Shown: positions 7,487 through 15,661 of the stretch, piece after piece
How positions within the stretch are numbered: position 1 is the first letter of the stretch
Layout: each line of letters opens with the position of its first letter
Origin: Marivivens donghaensis
GTDB taxonomy: Bacteria; Pseudomonadota; Alphaproteobacteria; Rhodobacterales; Rhodobacteraceae
Length of the DNA stretch: 64,000 bases
Direction: 5' to 3'
Assembly: GCF_030410045.1 (NCBI RefSeq)
Contig: NZ_JAUFRA010000005.1
Location: 1-64,000 of the forward strand
Made by a program: the position numbers and the translations under genes
Notes under the pieces: model-generated
Told to the model about the DNA's origin: nothing
The model's input: the letters and a program-made list of their open reading frames with translations, nothing else
Database searches by the model: none

Positions 7487-8026
7487 TTATGCAGCAGAAA
7501 GACGATAGACAGACTGGCGAGATATACCAAGCTGTCGGGCGATCTGCGTCGGTGACAACCCATCAGACATTAGTGCCTTGACCTGACGCGCATCAATCGT
7601 CGCCTGACGGCCTTTGTAGGCACCGCGTTCTTTAGCCTTTGCTACGCCCTCTGCCTGACGCTTACGGATGATACGGCGCTCAAACTCAGCGAACGCGCCC
7701 ATCAGCTGAAGCTGTAACTTCGCAAAGGCGTCGTCTGCGTCTGCACTGAAAGTTAGTCGTTCGGAAAGGAAGGAGATACGAACGCCCTTGTCGTTCAAGG
7801 TCTGGATGATGGATTGCAGGTCTCGCAGGTCGCGAGCCAAACGATCAATGCTGAACACCACCACCTCATCGCCATCACGAACAAAGGCGATCATTTCTTG
7901 CAAGGCAGCGCGGTCAGAATTCTTCGCGCTCACCTTCTCAGCAAAGATGCGCTCCACATCCGTTCCAAGTTCCTGACGGTCAAGGTTCTGACCTTCGGAA
8001 CTGACCCGCTGGTAACCAACCTTCAT
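7487..8026 (-). CDS. Serine recombinase (resolvase/invertase family)
   Basis: A 179-residue small serine recombinase of the Tn3 resolvase/DNA invertase type. The catalytic Ser is at position 9 (GYQRVSSEGQN). The family motifs VVFSIDRLARDLRDL and LMGAFAEFERRIIRKRQAEG follow, and a C-terminal helix-turn-helix (LSPTQIARQLGISRQSVYRL) binds DNA. ATG 8026 is chosen because of the strong GGAGG ribosome-binding site just before it. Direct TGTAACA repeats lie upstream. It may resolve or invert island DNA or act with a plasmid-derived system; no transposase is nearby. Confidence 0.93.
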   Translation of the reverse strand: MKVGYQRVSSEGQNLDRQELGTDVERIFAEKVSAKNSDRAALQEMIAFVRDGDEVVVFSIDRLARDLRDLQSIIQTLNDKGVRISFLSERLTFSADADDAFAKLQLQLMGAFAEFERRIIRKRQAEGVAKAKERGAYKGRQATIDARQVKALMSDGLSPTQIARQLGISRQSVYRLSAA

Positions 8027-8040
8027 CTTTGCCTCCAAGG

Positions 8041-8080
8041 TGTAACATTTGATTCTACATATAATGTAACATCTGTAACA
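8041..8080. promoter_or_regulatory. Triple TGTAACA repeat upstream of the serine recombinase
   Basis: TGTAACA occurs at 8041-8047, 8065-8071 and 8074-8080. The variant TGTGACA, or GTGACA, recurs near 8103 and 8152. The cluster starts 15 bp upstream of the recombinase start codon in AT-rich DNA, so it is a candidate operator or res-type binding site. The repeats are seen directly; the function is inferred. Confidence 0.4.
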
Positions 8081-8119
8081 AATGATTACAATGGACCCAT
8101 ATGTGACACTTATTATCAC

Positions 8120-8591
8120 CTTTGACCGTGTGCCATATGCCTACACTCAAACGTGACACTTTGAAAAATGAAGAAATTTGGACATTCCGCGACTGATGTA
8201 GCGGAGAGAGATAAATAACTTTGAAGGGCAGTAGCCCACACAAATAGGATGAAGGTTGGCGCGCCGATTGTAACCGTGCTGTGGTGGCGTAATTTGAAAA
8301 CGTCAGCATAAACGAACTGCCTATTGTTCGCTTTGCAGGACTACCCCATTGATGGTGGGATGCCTAAACGACCCCATCGGGTGTAACGTTTCCTGCTTCG
8401 GAATGGTTGGTTATTCAGTAATGAAGAAGAAGTGAGTGGGATGTCACGCATCTAACAAATGCACCCCACAAGACACAGGGCGGATTCCGCACACTTACCC
8501 CCTGCGATCTGCGTAAGGCGACACATAATCGGAGACAGCAAAACCTGCCGAACCCCTTTCGGGGTCGTGTGTGTGCGGCAAGGAGACCTCA
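8120..8591. other. Island intergenic region without a recognisable gene
   Basis: About 470 bp between the recombinase upstream region and a possible small ORF. No convincing coding frame was found. It holds GC-rich short hairpins such as GAACCCCTTTCGGGGTC near 8550-8567 and a purine-rich ribosome-binding site at its right end. It could be an untranslated leader or a small RNA region. Nothing firmer can be said. Confidence 0.4.
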
Positions 8592-8732
8592 ATGAAAGTA
8601 GGTCATAGGTCACGCCAGCCAAGGCGTGACCTGTGTTTCCTAATGAAAACAGAAGATAAATATAAAGAAAAAACTCAAGCAAGCATTTGTGATGCATTTG
8701 CGCAGCAAATGAAGAACGAATGCGAAGATTGA
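8592..8732 (+). CDS. Possible small ORF, 46 residues
   Basis: ATG 8592 follows a strong ribosome-binding site (AAGGAGACCTCA) and opens a 46-residue frame that ends in a charged stretch (KTEDKYKEKTQ). The first third overlaps a perfect 10-bp hairpin (AGGTCACGCC 8607-8616 with GGCGTGACCT 8623-8632), which suggests structure in the mRNA. It ends 38 bp before the next gene on the same strand. No homolog is recognised; it could equally be a leader peptide or non-coding. Confidence 0.35.
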   Translation: MKVGHRSRQPRRDLCFLMKTEDKYKEKTQASICDAFAQQMKNECED

Positions 8733-8770
8733 TGTTGGCCGCGTCGCGGCTAACACTGAAAGGAAATAAT

Positions 8771-9154
8771 ATGTTCATACAAATGATTTTTGAAGAAATC
8801 CAAAAAACAAGACCGATACAGTCGGATGAGTTTTCCACCTTATGGCTTTTGAAGAACCCAAGCTATTATCGCAGCATCAAATCCAGAGGAATGCGCCCCT
8901 CAAGCCAAGTGCTGATGAACCTTATGGAGCAACTAAAAAAACAATCAACCCTGATGCGGGATAGACGGCATCAGGTGCTAATGGATGTAGCCGACAAATA
9001 CGAACACCTTGCCGATCTATGCGCCAGGGAAATTGCATCGCGCTCTCTTGAAATAAAACACAGCAATTGGGTTCGTGACCGCATTATTGCAGCAGTAAAA
9101 GAAATAAATATAGAACGCGAAGATAGAAATTTACCGCCAATCATATTCGGATAA
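8771..9154 (+). CDS. DUF6626-like hypothetical protein
   Basis: A 127-residue protein whose N-terminal part (FSTLWLLKNPSYYRSIKSRG followed by PSSQVLMNLMEQL) resembles the DUF6626 family, a small family of unknown function common on alphaproteobacterial mobile DNA. The spacing suggests a short helical DNA-binding-like fold, but no characterised role is known. ATG 8771 follows GAAAGGAAATAAT. It is convergent with the next gene, with only 18 bp between the stop codons. The assignment to DUF6626 is from memory of the motif and needs a profile search. Confidence 0.6.
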   Translation: MFIQMIFEEIQKTRPIQSDEFSTLWLLKNPSYYRSIKSRGMRPSSQVLMNLMEQLKKQSTLMRDRRHQVLMDVADKYEHLADLCAREIASRSLEIKHSNWVRDRIIAAVKEINIEREDRNLPPIIFG

Positions 9155-9172
9155 CTAACGCACTCAGGCCAA

Positions 9173-9997
9173 TCAGAGTGAGTTTTTCTTGGTCCTTCGT
9201 TTTGGAAAGGTTCCTTCGTCAGCGGCACAAGCAATATAATCTTCTGCTGCCAAAAAGTAGCGTTTGAACTCCATTCTTGCCCGCTGACGGTCCCCTTCAT
9301 CATCTAAGTTCCATAAAGAGATTCCCATTAGAGCAGGTTTTTGATGGTTCTTTACCTTTGGTTTCTGGTTCTTGGTTTCCTGCTGAACGTCCCACGCTCT
9401 CAACGCCCAATACAAAGCCCGAAGAGGAACCTTCGTTGCAACTGGGTAGAGTGCATTGCTCACACTTCGCGCCGCGTTTCGCTTGTCCGAGTGCTGGTTG
9501 AGCACACGACGAAACATTGCCACCAAGTCTCGTGTCCCTACTTCAAGAGGAACGTTGATGGTGATGGAGTATGGATCTTGGTTTGAGTCTACCCAGTTTT
9601 CACCTACGACCCTGATTGAACGAAGGGGTTCTGCAAACAGGTATTCACCTCTCATCCAAGTGTCGCCGTGTTCATCAACCACCTTCTTGGACCACCACTC
9701 CCAATAAGGCGAGGAGTGGATGTCACCCCAGTCCTTGTAGAGGCTCGCATACCTGCCCTTACCCCCATTCTCGCAGCACTTCTTGTAGCCTTCGTGCCTA
9801 CGTAGAAACTCCCACCACCAGTAATAGACCGAGTATTCCCAAGGGTGCGGGGCTCGTTTCTCTGGGTGTTCGTCTTTATTGCTCCAAATTGGTGTTGCCG
9901 CAGCCTCGCGCAGATCACGGGCAACAAAGTTGCCTGTCGCCCGTAAGCGGTTCCCCTTGAAAGATCGTTTGTAGATGAAGAGTCTGCGTTCGGTCAT
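9173..9997 (-). CDS. Hypothetical island protein, Trp/Tyr-rich
   Basis: A 274-residue soluble protein that I cannot assign to a characterised family. The first half is rich in aromatic residues (PWEYSVYYWWWEFLRRH; SPYWEWWSKK). The middle contains NVPLEVGTRDLVAMFRRVLNQ, and the second half has PVATKVPLRALYWALRAWDVQ, which could be a short DNA- or protein-binding helix pair. The C-terminus is basic (FPKRRTKKNSL). It lies in the island between the DUF6626-like gene and another unknown gene, so it is probably cargo of the mobile element. Confidence 0.7.
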   Translation of the reverse strand: MTERRLFIYKRSFKGNRLRATGNFVARDLREAAATPIWSNKDEHPEKRAPHPWEYSVYYWWWEFLRRHEGYKKCCENGGKGRYASLYKDWGDIHSSPYWEWWSKKVVDEHGDTWMRGEYLFAEPLRSIRVVGENWVDSNQDPYSITINVPLEVGTRDLVAMFRRVLNQHSDKRNAARSVSNALYPVATKVPLRALYWALRAWDVQQETKNQKPKVKNHQKPALMGISLWNLDDEGDRQRARMEFKRYFLAAEDYIACAADEGTFPKRRTKKNSL

Positions 9998-10095
9998 TGT
10001 AACAGCATACCAAAAGTCAAAAAACTAACAAGTCTAGCGGAACCGTTATGAGTGATTTTGACCTATTAGTATTTTTATAATATATTGATCTTGTA

Positions 10096-10136
10096 GCGGC
10101 GAGATGAGTGGGACCCCCACAAACGCCCGCTCCACC
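10096..10136 (+). repeat. Imperfect direct repeat, copy 1
   Basis: Begins GCGGCGAGA, contains a hairpin GTGGG-ACC-CCCAC (10108-10120) and ends CCGCTCCACC. A related copy lies at 10609-10650, so the two flank a small gene. They could be mobile cassette boundaries or hairpin regulators. Confidence 0.6.
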
Positions 10137-10259
10137 AAATCCAAGAAATCAAATCGGTACTATGGGAATGCCCCAAACCGACTGTCAGCGTGGCGGAAAT
10201 GACGCCTTCCACGGAACAACAGGGCGTTGTCTGCCCCACCAACACAGAGAGGAAAACGA

Positions 10260-10598
10260 ATGATTAGCAGAGAAAATCGCCGCATCGCCTTTAATTGGGC
10301 AAAAATGATGACCGCTCCAAACAAGGGTATGGTTATCAGTGACCAGTTCTGGGCACCATTTGAAAATGTGGAACAAAAGCTTCAAGTGTTAAAGAAATTG
10401 AAGAGGGCGAACATAGAAGTGTTTCAAGGACCTGGTGAATACGGGGCAATCTTCGTTCATCGTAAAAATAGGCATCTCAAAATGTTAGAAGTGAAAGGTG
10501 ACCTTGCCCCAGCAGAAGGTAGTGGTGCTATCTACGAGAAAGACGGCAACATCGCACTTTTGATGTCCGCTGAAACTATCTTTCAATCCAAGAACTAA
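10260..10598 (+). CDS. Hypothetical island protein
   Basis: A 112-residue protein, start ATG 10260 after a good ribosome-binding site (GAGAGGAAAACGA). It is a mixed alpha/beta sequence (NRRIAFNWAKMMTAPNKG at the start; GPGEYGAIFVHRKNRHLKMLEVKGD in the middle), without signal peptide or membrane segments. No family is recognised. It is bracketed by two similar 41/42-bp repeats and transcribed towards the restriction-modification gene, which is on the opposite strand. Confidence 0.6.
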   Translation: MISRENRRIAFNWAKMMTAPNKGMVISDQFWAPFENVEQKLQVLKKLKRANIEVFQGPGEYGAIFVHRKNRHLKMLEVKGDLAPAEGSGAIYEKDGNIALLMSAETIFQSKN

Positions 10599-10608
10599 CC
10601 CGCCAAGC

Positions 10609-10650
10609 GCGGCGAGAATAATGGGACACCCACGAATTGACCGCTCCACC
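10609..10650 (+). repeat. Imperfect direct repeat, copy 2
   Basis: Similar to 10096-10136: the same GCGGCGAGA beginning, a TGGG-ACAC-CCA type hairpin in the middle and the same CCGCTCCACC end. It begins 10 bp after the stop codon of the small gene between the copies. Confidence 0.6.
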
Positions 10651-10693
10651 CAAAAGGGGCATTTCTCGTTTGCGCTGGGCTTGGTGAATTGGA

Positions 10694-13600
10694 TCAAATA
10701 TCCAACGGGGGCAGTCCATTTACGATCTTCATAGTCTCAACGCTCACCGTAATGACGCGGCAAAGCAGGTCAAAGGGGTAACGGGGATCGCCGATGGTTT
10801 CGGTGGCGTAGCGGTTGGCGTCGTTCACGATGCCACTTTTCTTGTCCTCGTTTACGGCTTGACGCTCCATCACCCATTCAATCGCAGGCTTGCCGTTGAC
10901 CACATAGTCATAGGCTTCTTCGGGAATGTTCGTGATGGTGATGTTGCTGTTGTAGATAATGCTGGTGCGGTCCTTGCTTTTGCCCGAGCCAGCAAAACGC
11001 ATTTTGGTGACGCGGAAAAACGCTTCGGGGTCGGGAATGGTGGCAAGGCGTAGGTCGCCTTGGGCCACTACAACTGGATAAGGGGCGGCTGTTTCATAGT
11101 TGACGTGCAAGTCGCCCAGCTTGCGCCCAGCGCCCACAAATGCCCAGAAATCTTCTACCTTCTTGACTGTCGGAATACGGGGCAGTTCTTTCAACAGGCT
11201 GTCGGCAAAGCGGTCGCGGTAGTCATCCGAATGCAGCAAGCCATAGACATAGTAGAACAGGTCTTCTTTAGTGATGGTTTCGGTCGGGTAAGCGGCTTGG
11301 AAGTGTTTCAGACCCGCATCGGTTATACCGTCACGAACTGTAAAGCCGCTTGTAGCGTCTTGAACTGCAAACAGATCATCTGGTTCAGATGTATCCGCTC
11401 GTTCATAGAGCTTTAGCGGAAAACACTGACTTGCCCTCATAAGCTCTAAATCTGGCAGTGTTCCTGACATCAAGGCCGTGAACTCGCGCCCACCACCTGC
11501 ACCCACAACAGCAATAACCCTGTTCTCAATCCCAGCCTCAGGAAAAATCCGGGGGATTTGATAGACCATTTCGTTCAAGCGGCGGCCAAAATAGAGCCAT
11601 TGCTTGAAGAAGGGACGATATAGCGCGGTTACATAAGTGCCATCTTCTACAGCAAGCGGCTTTTGCCTGCCAAAGTCGTTACGCAGGGCGCGAGTCCACG
11701 AAATATCGCGCCCTGCATCCTTGGTGAACTCATCCGGTTCTATCGTTGGATTTACGGCCTTGGCATCACGATAGGCATCAAGCTGGTGGTTATAATATTC
11801 CACTGTGCGGGCAATGTTGCCTTCCAAAGCATCCCGCGATGAGTTGAAGCACCACGCATCTCTCTGGGTTTTCAGGCCAGCCGAATAGTTCTCAAACAGA
11901 ACCGGCTGATCGCTCTTTTTGTCACCGATTGCGATGTATTCTGCAAAACTGCCATCGCGCTGCTTCAACCAATCTCCGTATTCATCAGGTTCAATGGTTT
12001 GCCAGCCGTTCTTGGCCGTGATGCCTCGGATGCTGCCAAAGCCACGAATGATGTTCAGCTTGTCCTGCTGTGACAGGTAGTCGCCAATGTCGTGGAAAAG
12101 GATTTCGCCCCGCTGGGCCGATTCAGGGTTCTTGATGAACAGTGTCACAGCAACAGGCGCTCGGCTTCCCTCCCCGAATACGTTACCACTTTCTTTCCGA
12201 CGCTGTTCCCCAGACGTGCGGGCATTGCCACGAAGGTGGAACACGTAGATTTTGGTGAATTCGTCCGCAAAGCACTTTCGCAAGCCGTCCGCAGTGTTTG
12301 CATCCACCCATCCACCATTGGTGACATAGGCCAGAACACCACTTTCCCCGAGCCGGTCACTACCCCAGCGTATGGCGCGGATGTAACTGTCATAAAGGGC
12401 GTTCTTGTTCGTAGCAGACCCGTGCGCGGCATAGGTTGCTGCAATCCTACCATCCAGTTCAGGATAACTGATGTGTTGTGACACTGCATAGGGCGGGTTG
12501 CCGATGATGACCTGAATATCCAACTCGCGCTGGCGTTTCCGACGTTCGCTGTTGTCAGGCATAATTTGAGCAATCAAGTCGCCCTTCTCATACATCTGGA
12601 AAGTGTCGGTCAGGCAGATGCCTTCAAACGGCACATAGGCATCGCCACCCTGCAAACCGTGAAAGACGGCCTCAATGTTGATGGCCGCGATATAGTAGGC
12701 AAGTAGCACGATCTCATTGGCGTGGATTTCGTGTCGGAACTTTTGCTCCATCTCATCAGGCCGGATTAGGCCAGACTGCAAGAGTCGTGTCACGAACGTG
12801 CCCGTTCCGGTGAAGGGATCTATGATGTGAACCCCCTTTGACCCGATGGTTTGGTCAAACTCATCTTCCAGCACATCGTTTACCGAATGCAGGATGAAAT
12901 CCACGATCTCAACAGGGGTATAAACGATGCCCAATTTGGACTGCACGCGCTTGAAGGCGACGGCAAAGAAGCGGTCGTAAAGCTGTCGGATCAGTTCTTG
13001 CTTGGCCTTGGGGTCAGTGATGCCTTGGGCACGCGCCTTGACGCTTGCATAGAACTGTTCAAGGTCGCGGTTTTCCTTATCAAGGTTTGCCTCAGCCAAT
13101 TGTCCCAGAACACCTTGAATGGCCCTTGATACAGGGTTTTCTTGTGTGAACTGATGGCCTTCAAAGAGCACCTCAAACACGGGTCGGGTGATGATGTGCT
13201 GTGCAAGCATCTCCACCGCGTCCTCGGGGGTAATGCCGCCGTTCAGATCGTCCCGTAGTTCTTCAAGGAAAGCATCAAAGGCAGCCCGTGCGGGCGTTTC
13301 TGGGGCCTCTAACAGGGCATTGATGCGGGTGATGTGCGTTTGGGCAATCTCGGCGATATTCGCGGCCCAGTCTTCCCAATAATCACGGGTGCCACATTTC
13401 TTTACGATCTTGGCCTTGATGGCACGGGCGAATTCATCAATGACGAAACCTTCCAGTTCCATTTGGACGGGGCCTTCAATGATGATGTCGTCGTCACCTG
13501 CTGCACTCCCGCTGCCGATGCCAGTGCGTTTTGCGGCGGTCTTGGTCGGCAGGTTCTCTACACTAGCCGTAACTGACTTGAGCTCTTCGCTTTGTTCGGG

Positions 13601-15631
13601 ATTGCCGGAAATGCCGATGATCTGGATACGGTCGGACACGTCCTGCCCCAGATCAATCTGGTTGATGGTGCTGTCAAAGCGTTCATCGTGCGCACGAAGC
13701 GCGTTCAAAATCTGCCAAACGACTTTGTATTTTTCGTTATCGGCCAAAGCCTGTTCCGGTGGCACACCGGCAGGCACCCCCACGGGAAGGATAACATAGC
13801 CCATCCGCTTATTCGGGGCTTTCCGCATCACGCGGCCAACAGACTGCACCACGTCAATCTGCGACTTGCGCGGGTGCAGGAACATAATGGCATCTAGCGC
13901 CGGAACGTCCACGCCTTCGCTCAAACAACGGGCATTGGTGAGGATACGGCAGGTCTGTTCTTCTGGTTCAGCTTTGAGCCAATCCAGGAGTTCACCTCGT
14001 GTCTTGGCATTGAAGGTTCCATCCACGTGCTGGATTTGGCATTGGAGTTGATCGGCAGGCGCATCGTCGTCAGCTTCAATCAAAGGATCATTGCCAAGGA
14101 ATTCATCAACAACCGCCGCGAATTCTTTTTGCACCATTTTGGAAGATGCAATGTCACGACAGAAGGCCAATGCGCGTTTCATAGGTTGCGTGTCAGCACC
14201 GACATCTACGGCAATGTCGGCCTTCGTCAGAGCTTTGTAGCATCCGATAATCTTGGTAGCATCATCAAGTAGAAGGTCGCTGTCCTGATCGGCCATCCGT
14301 TTCTGGACGGATTTGGCAACAAGCCCCTCATCCATCGCCAAAACGATCACCTTATAATCGGTCAGAAGCCCTTCCTGCACTGCCCAGCCAAAGCCGCGAT
14401 AGAACAGGGTTGGGCCGTAGATGGATTCATCATCCATCGTCGCAAGCGTGACCCCAAGTTCGTCAGCTTTGCTTTTCGCGCCATCCCCGAAAATACGCGG
14501 AGTTGCGGTCATATAGAGGCGCTTCTTGCCCGAGATCACATCATCCCGATGAACACGAACAAAGTTACTTTCTTCTTGCCCATCCAGCGTTGCCCCTGTG
14601 GTTCGGTGGGCTTCGTCACAGATAATCAGATCAAAAGACGGCATACCGTGCAGGCGCTGGGCATCCGAAACCGCTTGAATAGATTGATATGTTGCAAAGA
14701 CCACAGTCATCTTGCCGTCAGACGGATCAGCTACCCCGTTCGCAAGTTTTCCCGCGTCGGTCGTAGCGGGAAAGGCCAGATCAAGGCTGGAAATCTCTGC
14801 AACGTCTTCCTTGGCCACGCGGCGCTTGCCTACCTGAGTGTCACTGCACACGGCGAAGGAACGCAGAGGGGTTTTTGTATCGGCAGTCCATTCCCGCACT
14901 GTCTGGGCCATCAGTGCCAGTGATGGAACCAAGAACAGAACAAGTCCGTCTGCTCCAATCAAGTCTTCGGCGATCTTCAACGAAGTGAACGTTTTGCCCG
15001 TTCCACACGCCATAATGACCTTGCCACGATCATTCTCAGCGAGCCCTGCCCTTACTGCCGTCAGTGCATCAAGCTGATGCGGACGCAGTTCCTTTTTTGC
15101 TGCAAGGACGATCTCGCCCTTGGCTGCGAAACTTCCCCACTGGATCGGAGAAGCCCGAAGTTCACCCAACCCAATGCGAATGATGTGCCGTTCGTGGCCC
15201 AACAACATAGCTTCGGCATTGCTTGACCATTCCACCACAGTAGAATCCATAACAACGCGATGATGAAAAGGCGCTTTGTCACTGACTGCGATAAAGCCAG
15301 CTAAGTCGGCTTGCGCTATCCGATGTTGAGGATTGTAGAACTTGCATTGAATGGCTGCATAGCCATCGTGGCCCCGCAGTTTCGCAACAAGGTCAATCCC
15401 AACGTCCTTGCCAGTCCATCCATTCTGCGCAGCCCAAGCAGCCCCAGCTTGCGCGATCCATTCAGCCCACGGCCAGACGGCCTCATACTGTTCGGCTTGC
15501 ACAGGGTCGGAAGTCAGGAAAGCGGCGCACAGACGCTCAAAATACGTGCCTTTGTCGCGTTCGGTTAGTGCTGCATCACGGTAAGACGCAAGCAATTCAT
15601 CTACAGAGTTTACCAATATCCGTTCTCCCAA
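10694..15631 (-). CDS. Type ISP restriction-modification enzyme (single polypeptide)
   Basis: A 1645-residue enzyme that both methylates and restricts DNA. Domains in order: an Mrr-like PD-(D/E)xK nuclease (GIDLVA at about 78-83 with IQCKF at 94-98); an SF2 helicase-translocase (Walker A ACGTGKT 208-214, DEAH 339-342, motif VI QSVGRVMRK from 596); a helical coupler; an N6-adenine methyltransferase (DPFTGTGTF 938-946, NPPY 1045-1048); and a C-terminal target-recognition domain. This is the layout and size of LlaGI and LlaBIII, so no separate subunit is needed. The start is a TTG at 15631; no in-frame ATG occurs near it. It follows the integrase gene by 30 bp on the same strand. Confidence 0.9.
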   Translation of the reverse strand: MGERILVNSVDELLASYRDAALTERDKGTYFERLCAAFLTSDPVQAEQYEAVWPWAEWIAQAGAAWAAQNGWTGKDVGIDLVAKLRGHDGYAAIQCKFYNPQHRIAQADLAGFIAVSDKAPFHHRVVMDSTVVEWSSNAEAMLLGHERHIIRIGLGELRASPIQWGSFAAKGEIVLAAKKELRPHQLDALTAVRAGLAENDRGKVIMACGTGKTFTSLKIAEDLIGADGLVLFLVPSLALMAQTVREWTADTKTPLRSFAVCSDTQVGKRRVAKEDVAEISSLDLAFPATTDAGKLANGVADPSDGKMTVVFATYQSIQAVSDAQRLHGMPSFDLIICDEAHRTTGATLDGQEESNFVRVHRDDVISGKKRLYMTATPRIFGDGAKSKADELGVTLATMDDESIYGPTLFYRGFGWAVQEGLLTDYKVIVLAMDEGLVAKSVQKRMADQDSDLLLDDATKIIGCYKALTKADIAVDVGADTQPMKRALAFCRDIASSKMVQKEFAAVVDEFLGNDPLIEADDDAPADQLQCQIQHVDGTFNAKTRGELLDWLKAEPEEQTCRILTNARCLSEGVDVPALDAIMFLHPRKSQIDVVQSVGRVMRKAPNKRMGYVILPVGVPAGVPPEQALADNEKYKVVWQILNALRAHDERFDSTINQIDLGQDVSDRIQIIGISGNPEQSEELKSVTASVENLPTKTAAKRTGIGSGSAAGDDDIIIEGPVQMELEGFVIDEFARAIKAKIVKKCGTRDYWEDWAANIAEIAQTHITRINALLEAPETPARAAFDAFLEELRDDLNGGITPEDAVEMLAQHIITRPVFEVLFEGHQFTQENPVSRAIQGVLGQLAEANLDKENRDLEQFYASVKARAQGITDPKAKQELIRQLYDRFFAVAFKRVQSKLGIVYTPVEIVDFILHSVNDVLEDEFDQTIGSKGVHIIDPFTGTGTFVTRLLQSGLIRPDEMEQKFRHEIHANEIVLLAYYIAAINIEAVFHGLQGGDAYVPFEGICLTDTFQMYEKGDLIAQIMPDNSERRKRQRELDIQVIIGNPPYAVSQHISYPELDGRIAATYAAHGSATNKNALYDSYIRAIRWGSDRLGESGVLAYVTNGGWVDANTADGLRKCFADEFTKIYVFHLRGNARTSGEQRRKESGNVFGEGSRAPVAVTLFIKNPESAQRGEILFHDIGDYLSQQDKLNIIRGFGSIRGITAKNGWQTIEPDEYGDWLKQRDGSFAEYIAIGDKKSDQPVLFENYSAGLKTQRDAWCFNSSRDALEGNIARTVEYYNHQLDAYRDAKAVNPTIEPDEFTKDAGRDISWTRALRNDFGRQKPLAVEDGTYVTALYRPFFKQWLYFGRRLNEMVYQIPRIFPEAGIENRVIAVVGAGGGREFTALMSGTLPDLELMRASQCFPLKLYERADTSEPDDLFAVQDATSGFTVRDGITDAGLKHFQAAYPTETITKEDLFYYVYGLLHSDDYRDRFADSLLKELPRIPTVKKVEDFWAFVGAGRKLGDLHVNYETAAPYPVVVAQGDLRLATIPDPEAFFRVTKMRFAGSGKSKDRTSIIYNSNITITNIPEEAYDYVVNGKPAIEWVMERQAVNEDKKSGIVNDANRYATETIGDPRYPFDLLCRVITVSVETMKIVNGLPPLDI

Positions 15632-15661
15632 CGCATTTTTTTGCCCAGCGCGCGATGTCTA

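Noticed and set aside
8607..8632. Hairpin read as a terminator
   Set aside because: A perfect stem but no T run after it, and it lies inside a possible reading frame.
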